NCBI RefSeq assembly: GCF_900188025.1
Contig: NZ_FZNO01000015.1
Location: forward strand, 1 to 64,000
Direction: 5' to 3'
From: Blastococcus mobilis
Lineage (GTDB): Bacteria; Actinomycetota; Actinomycetes; Mycobacteriales; Geodermatophilaceae
Length of the DNA: 64,000 nt
Shown here: positions 57,529 to 64,000 of the stretch, one piece after another
Layout: the number at the start of each line of letters is the position of its first letter
How positions within the stretch are numbered: position 1 is the stretch's first letter
Translations under genes and position numbers: made by a program
Notes under the pieces: generated by a model
Seen by the model: only the letters and a program-made list of their open reading frames with translations
Databases searched by the model: none
What the model was told of the DNA's origin: nothing

Positions 57529-57542
57529 CTTGACGCTTCAAG
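57529..57542. promoter_or_regulatory. inverted repeat in VOC promoter, MarR-like
   Basis: CTTGACGCTTCAAG is a 5-bp inverted repeat (CTTGA/TCAAG) with a 4-base centre inside TTGCTTGA-N4-TCAAGTA, resembling MarR-family sites. It is 47 bp before the VOC start and 34 bp before the divergent Mut7-C gene. Confidence 0.4.
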
Positions 57543-57575
57543 TATTCCGTCCGCGCAGCCGGGTAGCGGGCTGAC

Positions 57576-58292
57576 GTGCCCGGGGTGACCGAGGGCGTCG
57601 AGATCGTCGTCCCGACGAGGCTGCGCTTCCTGCTGTCGCCGCGGGACCGCCCCCGCGGGGCGCGGCGGATGGACTTCGACGCCGATGCCACGGTCGGTCA
57701 CCTGATCCAGGCGGCCGGCGTGCCGCTCACGGAGGTGGGCCGGCTGCGCCTGGACGGCGCCGCGGTGCCGCCGTCCGCCCGGCCGTACCCCGGGAGCACG
57801 ATCGAGGTCGACGAGGTGGAGCGCCCCCAGCCCCTGCCGCCGGGCGGCTTCCTCCTCGACGTCGGCCTGGGCGCCCTCGCCCGCCGGCTGCGCCTGCTCG
57901 GCCTGGACGTCGCCTGGTCCAACGACGCCGACGACCCCGATCTGGTCGTGCGCGCGACGACGGAGGACCGGGTGCTGCTCACCCAGGACCGCCGCCTGCT
58001 CATGCGCCGCGCGCTCCCCCGGGGTGCGCTCGTGCGGGGCAGTCACCCGGACGACCAGCTCGCCGACGTCCTCGACCGGTTCGCCCCCGAGCCGGCGCCC
58101 CTGACCCGGTGCACCGCGTGCGGCGGGTCGCTGGCACCGGTGGCCAAGGAGGAGGTCGCCCACCTCCTCGAGCCCGCGACCCGCCGCAGCTACGAGGAGT
58201 TCGTCCGGTGCGCCTCGTGCGCGCGGGTGTACTGGCACGGCGCCCACGCCGCCCGGATCGAGGCGATGATCAGGAGGGCGACGGGAAGGTGA
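57576..58292 (+). CDS. Mut7-C RNase domain protein with N-terminal ubiquitin-like domain
   Basis: 238 residues. N-terminal ubiquitin-like Mut7-C domain (about 8-82, PYPGSTIEV). The C-terminal Mut7-C PIN-like nuclease has FLLDVGLGALARRLRLLGLD (about 92-111), the acidic DRVLLTQDRRLL, and a zinc ribbon C-T-A-C ... C-A-S-C with YWHGAHAARIEAM. Presumed RNase of unknown target. GTG start. Confidence 0.88.
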   Translation: MPGVTEGVEIVVPTRLRFLLSPRDRPRGARRMDFDADATVGHLIQAAGVPLTEVGRLRLDGAAVPPSARPYPGSTIEVDEVERPQPLPPGGFLLDVGLGALARRLRLLGLDVAWSNDADDPDLVVRATTEDRVLLTQDRRLLMRRALPRGALVRGSHPDDQLADVLDRFAPEPAPLTRCTACGGSLAPVAKEEVAHLLEPATRRSYEEFVRCASCARVYWHGAHAARIEAMIRRATGR

Positions 58293-58413
58293 GGCTCGGT
58301 TGGCCCCCGGGGGCCACAGGTCGGCCCGGGCGGTCCAGTGCGGACGGGCAGGACAGGAGCGCCAGCCCACGCTCCCTCGTCCCGTTCCGCCATCCCGCCC
58401 TTGCGAGGCCGCC

Positions 58414-59715
58414 GTGTACGTGTCGAAGACCGAGGCCGCCGTCCTGCCGACCACCCTGGCCACCGCTCGCCCCGCCCCGCTCCCGACCGCGCCGTCGGAG
58501 CCACGCCGCCGGATCTGGCCCCTGCTCGGCCCCGCGTTCGTGGCGGCCGTCGCCTACGTCGACCCCGGTAACTTCGCCACCAACTTCTCCGGCGGCGCCG
58601 CCTTCGGGTACACGCTGCTCTGGGTGATCGTCGCGGCGAATCTCATGGCGATGCTCATCCAGTCGCTGACCGCGAAGCTCGGGCTGGCCACCGGGCGCGA
58701 CCTCGCGACGCTCTGCCGGGAGCGGCTGCCCCGGCCCGTCACCTGGGGGCTGTGGCTGCAGGCCGAGGCCGTGGCGATCGCCACCGACCTGGCCGAGATC
58801 GTCGGCGGCGCCGTCGCCCTGAACCTGCTCTTCGGCGTGCCCCTGCCGGTCGGCGGCGCGATCACCGCCGTCGTCGCCTTCGTCCTGCTGGCCGCCCAGT
58901 CCCGGGGACACCGGCCGTTCGAGCGGGTCATCACCGGCCTGCTGCTCGTCGTGGGCCTCGGCTTCGGTTACACCCTGATCGGCTCCGGTGTGGACCTGGG
59001 CGGGGTGGCCGGCGGGATGGTGCCGTCCTTCGACGGGGCGGAGAGCGTCGTCCTGGCCACCGGCATCCTCGGCGCGACGGTCATGCCGCACGTCATCTAC
59101 GTGCACTCCGCGCTCACGCCGGGCCGTTACGGCGACGCCGTCACCGCCGGGCGCACGGAGCAGGGACGGCGCCGCCTCCTGCGGGCGCAGCGGCTGGACG
59201 TGCTGCTGGCCATGGGCCTGGCCGGACTGGTGAACGCCGCCATGCTGATCATCGCCGCGCAGCTGTTCACCGGCGGCAGCCAGGCGACCTCCCTCGAGGG
59301 CGTGCACGCGGGTCTCGGCGATCAGCTCGGCACCGGCGCGGCCATCGCCTTCGCCGTGGCGCTGCTGGCCTCGGGCTTCGCGTCGTCGTCGGTGGGCACG
59401 CACGCGGGGCAGGTCGTCATGGCCGGGTTCCTGCGCCGGCACATCCCCGTCCTGACCCGCCGGCTGATCACCCTCACCCCCGCGCTGGCCGTCCTCGTCC
59501 TCGGCGGTGACCCGACGACCGCGCTGGTGTGGTCCCAGGTCGTCCTCTCGTTCGGGATCCCCTTCGCCCTGGTGCCGCTGCTCTGGCTGACCAGCCGCCG
59601 GGACCTGATGGCCGGGTGGGCCAACCGGCCGTTCACCACGGCGGCGGGCGGGGTGGTCGCCGCGCTGATCATCGGCCTCAACGCACACCTGATCCTGGAG
59701 TTCGTCCTGGGCTAA
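58414..59715 (+). CDS. mntH: Nramp family divalent metal transporter
   Basis: 433 residues, eleven helices. Metal-binding D-P-G-N in helix 1 (VAYVDPGNFATN, about 47-58) and M-P-H in helix 6 (TVMPHVIYVHSAL) are intact, so proton-driven Mn(II)/Fe(II) uptake is expected. GTG 58414 has GAGG upstream; residues before about 30 are a polar lead. No Mn riboswitch or iron box recognised in the 120-bp leader, which holds a GGCCCCCGGGGGCC palindrome. Confidence 0.92.
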   Translation: MYVSKTEAAVLPTTLATARPAPLPTAPSEPRRRIWPLLGPAFVAAVAYVDPGNFATNFSGGAAFGYTLLWVIVAANLMAMLIQSLTAKLGLATGRDLATLCRERLPRPVTWGLWLQAEAVAIATDLAEIVGGAVALNLLFGVPLPVGGAITAVVAFVLLAAQSRGHRPFERVITGLLLVVGLGFGYTLIGSGVDLGGVAGGMVPSFDGAESVVLATGILGATVMPHVIYVHSALTPGRYGDAVTAGRTEQGRRRLLRAQRLDVLLAMGLAGLVNAAMLIIAAQLFTGGSQATSLEGVHAGLGDQLGTGAAIAFAVALLASGFASSSVGTHAGQVVMAGFLRRHIPVLTRRLITLTPALAVLVLGGDPTTALVWSQVVLSFGIPFALVPLLWLTSRRDLMAGWANRPFTTAAGGVVAALIIGLNAHLILEFVLG

Positions 59716-59739
59716 GGTCAGCGGCACAACCGAACACAC

Positions 59740-59822
59740 AGCAGGGGAGCGCTTCGGCGCTGAGAGTGCGGGCAACCGCAGACCCTCGAACCTGATCCGG
59801 GTCATGCCGGCGCAGGGAGTCT
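59740..59822 (+). ncRNA. TPP riboswitch (THI element)
   Basis: Contains the conserved blocks in order: AGGGGAGCGC, CGCTGAGAGTGCGGG, GCAGACCCTCGAACCTGATC, CGGGTCATGCCGGCG and CAGGGAG. It lies 12 bp before the ykoE start, so TPP binding probably hides the GGAGG ribosome-binding site. Confidence 0.96.
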
Positions 59823-59833
59823 GGAGGACAACC

Positions 59834-60463
59834 ATGGCCGGAGAGGCCGTCCGTACATCTGTTGCTGCGCCCGCACCGGAGCGCACGAACCGCTGGCGCA
59901 CCGTCGACATCGTCGTCGCCGCCGTGCTGGGCGTCGCCTTCGGCGTCGTCTTCTGGGCCTGGAACCTCTTCGCGGAGGTGGCCGGCACCCCGCTGGACTT
60001 CTTCCCGCCGATCAAGGGCCTGCTCAACGGGGTCTTCCTGATGCCGGGCGTGGTCGCCGGCCTGCTCATCCGCAAGCCGGGGGCGGCGGTCTTCGCCTCG
60101 ACGCTCGCGGCCGCCGTCAGCCTGCTGCTCGGCTCCCCCTACGGCGGGATCATCGTCGTCTACGGCCTGGTCCAGGGCCTCGGTGGGGAGCTGGGCTTCC
60201 TGCTCACCCGCTACCGGACCTTCGGCTGGGGCACCGCACTGCTGGCCGCGGCCACCGCCGGCCTGTCGACGTCGATCCTCGATCTGAGCCTCTACTACCC
60301 GGTGTCGGGCGAGTACCCCCTGTGGGCGTTCACGCTGCCCTACCTCGCCTTCACCGTGCTCAGCAGCGTGCTCCTGGCCGGCGTCGTGGGACTGCTGCTG
60401 GTCCGGGCCCTGGCGCGCACCGGCGCACTGAGCTCGTTCGCGGCGGGCCGCCGGCGCGTCTGA
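59834..60463 (+). CDS. ykoE: ECF transporter S component, YkoE family (thiamine precursor)
   Basis: 209 residues with five or six helices (first about 22-45). YkoE traits: FGVVFWAWNLF, FFPPIKGLLNGVFLMPGVVAGLLIRKPGAA and GELGFLLTRYR. Binding subunit for hydroxymethylpyrimidine or a related thiamine precursor. ATG with GGAGG. Controlled by the TPP riboswitch. Confidence 0.94.
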   Translation: MAGEAVRTSVAAPAPERTNRWRTVDIVVAAVLGVAFGVVFWAWNLFAEVAGTPLDFFPPIKGLLNGVFLMPGVVAGLLIRKPGAAVFASTLAAAVSLLLGSPYGGIIVVYGLVQGLGGELGFLLTRYRTFGWGTALLAAATAGLSTSILDLSLYYPVSGEYPLWAFTLPYLAFTVLSSVLLAGVVGLLLVRALARTGALSSFAAGRRRV

Positions 60464-60472
60464 CGTCCTTCG

Positions 60473-61963
60473 GTGACCACTCCGCGCGAGGCCTCCCCGC
60501 GGGCGACCGCCGCCGCCGGACCCGCGCGGCTGGTCGCCCGCGGGCTCGGTGTGCGGCACGCCTCGCGGCGGGCCTGGGCGCTCACCGACGTCGACCTCGT
60601 CGTCGAGCCCGGTGAGCGGGTGCTGGTCACCGGCGCCTCGGGGGCGGGGAAGTCCACGCTGCTCGCGGCGGTGGCCGGCATCCTCGAGGCCGAGGGGACG
60701 GAGGTCGTCGGCGAGTTGACCGTCGACGGCGCCGACCCCCGGGCCGCCCGGGGACGGCTCGGGATGCTCGCCCAGGACCCCGACAGCCAGCTGGTCATGA
60801 CCCGCGCGGGCGACGACGTCGCCTTCGGCCTGGAGAACGCCGGCCTGCCGCCGGAGGTCATCTGGCCGCGAGTGGACGAGTCGCTGGCCGCGGTGGGCTT
60901 CCCGTACGGCCGCGACCACCCGACGCAGGCGCTGTCCGGCGGGGAGAAGCAGCGGCTGGTGCTCTCCGGCGCCCTGGCCCGCCGACCCGGCCTGCTGCTG
61001 CTCGACGAGCCCACCGCCCAGCTCGACGGCGCCGGCGCCGCCCTCGTCCGCGGTGCCGTCGAGCGAGCCACCGCCGACCGCCGGACGACGGTCCTCGTCG
61101 TCGACCACGACGCCGAACCGTGGCTGCCCCTGGTCGACCGGGTGGTGGAGGTGACGCCCGGCGGGCTCACCGAGCACGGGCCGGGCTGGCACCCGGTCGC
61201 CCGGACGACCGGCCTGCTCCTGCCCCCGGCGCCGGACGGACCGGTCCTGCTCACCGCCGAGGCGGCCGGCTTCACCTACCGGGGCACGACGACACCCGCC
61301 CTGCCACCGGTCGACGCCGTCGTCCGGGGCGGCCGGGCACTGGCCGTGACCGGTTCGAACGGCACGGGGAAGTCGACGCTCGCCCTCCTGCTGGCGGGAC
61401 TGCGCGCCCCCACGACCGGTCGGGTGACGGCGGCAGCCGAGCTGGCAGCCGGCGTCCGGAAGGGGCGCGACGAGCCGCACCGCTGGGCGGCCCGCGACCT
61501 GGTCAGCCGCATCGGCACGGTGTTCCAGCATCCCGAGCAGCAGTTCCTCACCGGGCGACTGCGTGACGAGCTGGCACTGGGCCCGCTGCGCTCCGGCGAG
61601 CACGCTGACGCGGCGCGGGCCACTGCGGAGGAGCTGCTGGAACGGCTGGGCCTGTCGGCGTTCGCCGAGGCCAACCCGTTCACCCTGTCGGGCGGCCAGC
61701 AGCGCCGGCTCTCCGTGGCGACCGCGCTGGCCACCTCGCCGCGGGTCCTGGTGCTCGACGAGCCGACGTTCGGCCAGGACGCTGCCACCTGGCGTGAGCT
61801 GGTCACGCTGCTGGCCGAGCAGCGCGCCCGCGGCTGCGCCGTCGTAGCGGTGACCCACGACCGCGACGTGGTCGAGGTGCTGGCCGACGATCGGTTGAGC
61901 CTGTCCGAACGACGCACGAGCGAGGAGCGGAACGAGCGCGGAGTCGAACCATGGGCACGGTGA
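60473..61963 (+). CDS. ykoD: ECF transporter ATPase with two ABC domains, YkoD family
   Basis: 496 residues. Two nucleotide-binding domains: first Walker A G-A-S-G-A-G-K-S-T (about 53-61), signature LSGGEKQRL, Walker B LLLLDEPTAQ; second Walker A G-S-N-G-T-G-K-S-T (about 296-304), signature LSGGQQRRL, Walker B VLVLDEPTF. Energises YkoE/YkoC. GTG start 9 bp after ykoE. The last residues (SEERNERG) are encoded by a boundary repeat. Confidence 0.94.
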   Translation: MTTPREASPRATAAAGPARLVARGLGVRHASRRAWALTDVDLVVEPGERVLVTGASGAGKSTLLAAVAGILEAEGTEVVGELTVDGADPRAARGRLGMLAQDPDSQLVMTRAGDDVAFGLENAGLPPEVIWPRVDESLAAVGFPYGRDHPTQALSGGEKQRLVLSGALARRPGLLLLDEPTAQLDGAGAALVRGAVERATADRRTTVLVVDHDAEPWLPLVDRVVEVTPGGLTEHGPGWHPVARTTGLLLPPAPDGPVLLTAEAAGFTYRGTTTPALPPVDAVVRGGRALAVTGSNGTGKSTLALLLAGLRAPTTGRVTAAAELAAGVRKGRDEPHRWAARDLVSRIGTVFQHPEQQFLTGRLRDELALGPLRSGEHADAARATAEELLERLGLSAFAEANPFTLSGGQQRRLSVATALATSPRVLVLDEPTFGQDAATWRELVTLLAEQRARGCAVVAVTHDRDVVEVLADDRLSLSERRTSEERNERGVEPWAR

Positions 61964-62778
61964 GGACGACGCACGAGCGAGCGTCGCAGCGAGCGCGGCG
62001 TCGAGCGACGAGCACCGGGACGGCGTCCCTGGCGCTGGGGCCGGTCACCGACGTCCGGCTGTCCCGCATCAACCCCGTCGCCCAGCTCATCGCCATCGCC
62101 ATCGCCACCCTGGTGCTGCTCACCAGCCTGGACGTCGTCACCCCGGCGGTCGTCGTCGCCGCCGAGCTGTGCCTGCTGCCTGCGGCAGGCCTGACCCGGC
62201 CGGGCGACCTCCTCCGGCGCACCTGGCCGGTGCTGCTCGGCGCGACGTCGGTCGGAGTGGTCAACGTGCTGCTCTCCGACGAGGCCGGCGTTCTCACCGG
62301 CCTGGGACTGGCGCTCCGGGTGATCGGGCTGGCCCTGCCCGGGGTGCTGCTGGTCGCCTCCACGGATCCCGTCCGGCTGGCCGACGCGCTGACCATCCAC
62401 TGGCGGGTCTCCACCCGGTTGGCCTACGGCGCGCTGGCCGCCCTCCGCCTGGCCCCGCTGCTGGTCGCGGAGTTCGAGGCCGCCCGGTTGGCCCGGCGCA
62501 CCCGCGGGGTGGAGGCCGGCCGCAACCCGGTGGCGCGGGCCCGGTTGCTGGCCGGGGTGGGGTTCACCCTGCTGGTCGGGGCGGTGCGCCGCGGCTCGCG
62601 CCTGGCGACGGCGATGGACGCCCGCGGCTTCGACTCGGGCATCCCGCGCACCAACGCCCGCGGCTCCACACTGCACCCGCGCGACACCTGGTTCGTGGCA
62701 GCCACCACCGCCGTCTGCATCGTCGCCGTCACGCTCAGTGTGCTGACCGGTTCGTGGGACCCGGTCTTCGTCGGCTGA
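61951..62778 (+). CDS. ykoC: ECF transporter T component, YkoC family
   Basis: 275 residues, five or six helices from about 50. EcfT traits: A-R-G-F motif as MDARGFDSG (about 225) and ARRTRGVEAG (about 181) that contact the ATPases. ATG overlaps the ykoD end by 13 bp. The first 25 residues (THERASQRARRRATS) are encoded by GC-rich boundary repeat and may not be functional. Confidence 0.92.
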   Translation: MGTVRTTHERASQRARRRATSTGTASLALGPVTDVRLSRINPVAQLIAIAIATLVLLTSLDVVTPAVVVAAELCLLPAAGLTRPGDLLRRTWPVLLGATSVGVVNVLLSDEAGVLTGLGLALRVIGLALPGVLLVASTDPVRLADALTIHWRVSTRLAYGALAALRLAPLLVAEFEAARLARRTRGVEAGRNPVARARLLAGVGFTLLVGAVRRGSRLATAMDARGFDSGIPRTNARGSTLHPRDTWFVAATTAVCIVAVTLSVLTGSWDPVFVG

Positions 62779-62936
62779 CCCGCCGGCCCTAAGGAGCGGA
62801 GGCTCCCCGCAGCACGGCGTCGACAACAGCCTCACCCCGAGTGATACGTGTCGCATCAGGTTTGCGATCGCCCGCTGCTGCCGATATGAGGTTGTTGGCT
62901 CAGGACGAGGGCCCACGGACACAAGGGGATCAGCGC

Positions 62937-63392
62937 GTGACAGGGCAGGCGGCCGGGGTGATCTGGCCGTCGGCGTCACCGCCCCCGGCCGACCCGGCGC
63001 TCGCCTGGGAGCTGCAGGACATCGGTGAGCTGCCGCGGGTCCGGGCCGAGCTCCGCCGGCACGCCATCGCCCGCCCGGCGGATCACGTCCGGCCAGGCGG
63101 CGAAGCGGCCGCCGACCTACGTGATCAATTGATCCTCGCCCTGGACGAGATGGCCTCGAACGCGCTGCGTCATGGGGCTGGGCGGGTGCGGGCCGTGGTG
63201 CGGCTGACCCCCGCTGCCTACCTGATCGAGGTCTCCGACCAGGCCATCACCGCCCCGCCGTCACCGGCCGTCGAGCGGGACCCCAGTGAGGGTGGTCTCG
63301 GCCTCTACCTGATCGCGGAGATGTCGACCGCGCACGGCTGGTACGTCAATGCCGGGTACAAGCACGTCTGGGCGCTCCTGCCCCGCCGCTGA
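62937..63392 (+). CDS. HATPase anti-sigma-type kinase, RsbW-like
   Basis: 151 residues. N-box ALDEMASNALRHG (about 65-77) and G-box GGLGLYLIAEMS (about 119-130) of the GHKL ATPase fold. Such proteins bind sigma or anti-anti-sigma factors. GTG 62937 has AAGGGG at 8 bp; upstream ATG 62886 lacks one. Convergent with the SpoIIE phosphatase gene, a natural partner. Confidence 0.85.
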   Translation: MTGQAAGVIWPSASPPPADPALAWELQDIGELPRVRAELRRHAIARPADHVRPGGEAAADLRDQLILALDEMASNALRHGAGRVRAVVRLTPAAYLIEVSDQAITAPPSPAVERDPSEGGLGLYLIAEMSTAHGWYVNAGYKHVWALLPRR

Positions 63393-63415
63393 GCGGCACT
63401 GCCCACCGCTGCGCC

Positions 63416-64000
63416 TCACCGCCGGTCGATCACGTCCGGCACCCGTTCCGGCCCTGCCTCGGACGGCCGCGGCCGATCCTCCGGGTGCAGCCGGATCGCG
63501 ACGAGGGCCACGTCGTCCTGCAGGCCCTCCGGCCGCAGCCGTTCGATGACCTGGTCACAGAGGACGGGGAGCGGCTCGCCGGCCAGCTCGGTCACCGCGG
63601 AACACAGCCGGGCGATGCCGTCGTCGAGGGCGAGGTCCCGCCCCTCGACCAGACCGTCGGTGTAGAGCAGCAGGGTCGCCCCACGCTGCACCGTCACCAC
63701 CGAGTCCGTGCGCCGTGCCGACGGGTCGACCCCCAGCATGAGCTCGGCGCGCGGGGTGGTCAGCTCCTCGACACGGCCGTCCTCGTGCAGCAGGAGTGGT
63801 GGCGGGTGGCCGGCATTGGACCAGCGCAGCCGGGCGAGCCCGGCCGCCCGCTCCTCCGGGGTCTGCTCCACGCGGGCGATCGCCGCGGTCGCCATCGTGC
63901 CCATGCCGAGGCCCTGGATGGCGGCGTCGAGCTCGGTGAGGACGGCGGCCGGCCCCGGCCCGTCGCGGTAGGCGATGCCGCGCAGCATGCCCCGCAACTG
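63416..64000 (-). CDS. SpoIIE/PP2C phosphatase, C-terminal part (continues past window)
   Basis: At least 193 residues; the gene runs off the right edge. PP2C motifs LRWSNAGHPPPLLL and ATLLLYTDGLVEGR, ending QDDVALVAIRLH. Same family as 8116-9807 but a different gene. It would dephosphorylate an anti-anti-sigma factor opposing the neighbouring HATPase. N-terminal sensor domains are not visible. Confidence 0.9.
   Translation of the reverse strand, partial: QLRGMLRGIAYRDGPGPAAVLTELDAAIQGLGMGTMATAAIARVEQTPEERAAGLARLRWSNAGHPPPLLLHEDGRVEELTTPRAELMLGVDPSARRTDSVVTVQRGATLLLYTDGLVEGRDLALDDGIARLCSAVTELAGEPLPVLCDQVIERLRPEGLQDDVALVAIRLHPEDRPRPSEAGPERVPDVIDRR

Noticed and set aside
1-64000. Insertion sequences, prophage, tRNA genes or attachment sites
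   Set aside because: No transposase, integrase, phage structural gene, tRNA cloverleaf or flanking duplication could be recognised by reading; a tRNA scan would be the decisive check.

Overview
The window is very GC-rich, densely coded actinobacterial DNA. Many GTG starts, a stand-alone rpsD of streptomycete type, an IdeR/DtxR-type iron box, SpoIIE/HATPase partner-switching proteins, PAS-GGDEF proteins and a YkoEDC thiamine-precursor importer fit a member of the Geodermatophilaceae or a close relative. That placement is inferred from protein style; no 16S gene is visible. The left edge does contain the 5' leader of a ribosomal RNA operon that runs leftwards out of the window.

Layout. 0-4.5 kb: rRNA leader, AlkB-like dioxygenase, RecQ-like helicase with a phosphoribosyltransferase-like tail, PHP phosphoesterase. 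4.5-6.7 kb: carbamate kinase and a barbiturase-type ring-opening amidohydrolase. 6.8-12.4 kb: chemoreceptor-like protein, PAS-GAF-SpoIIE phosphatase, KptA, rpsD, an iron-box gene and a small Cys-rich protein. 12.4-22 kb: DUF1116 protein and FdrA facing left, an NCS2 nucleobase permease and a four-gene molybdenum hydroxylase set facing right. 22-31.7 kb: mixed oxidoreductases and regulators. 31.7-35.7 kb: HyuA/HyuB. 36-46 kb: FMN reductase, Nudix, SulP/MerR, DNA ligase, GGDEF, MarR/NmrA and MEDS genes. 46-49.5 kb: urate branch (lyase-like protein, UraD, UraH, uricase). 49.6-58.3 kb: housekeeping and repair genes. 58.4-62.8 kb: Nramp transporter, TPP riboswitch and ykoEDC. 62.9-64 kb: stress-signalling pair.

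The most interesting signal is a regulon. A 17-bp motif, GTAYYTCASYGCTRARN, lies directly upstream of carbamate kinase, between FdrA and the permease (two copies), upstream of the Mo-hydroxylase operon and upstream of hyuAB. A near-perfect copy precedes a NmrA-MarR gene pair. The genes so marked can be read as one catabolic route: nucleobase uptake, Mo-dependent hydroxylation, barbiturate ring opening to ureidomalonate, and phosphorolysis of the ureido group by FdrA/DUF1116 proteins to carbamoyl phosphate. Carbamate kinase would then convert that to ATP. The last two steps are inferred by analogy with the oxamate transcarbamylase system of E. coli (AllFGH with carbamate kinase) and would be an energy-conserving alternative to ureidomalonase.

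Several genes carry apparent single-base frameshifts (about 9880, 26955 and 45933), and two decayed gene tails are present (a MmyB-like regulator and a GNAT acetyltransferase). No tRNA, CRISPR array, insertion sequence or prophage was recognised.
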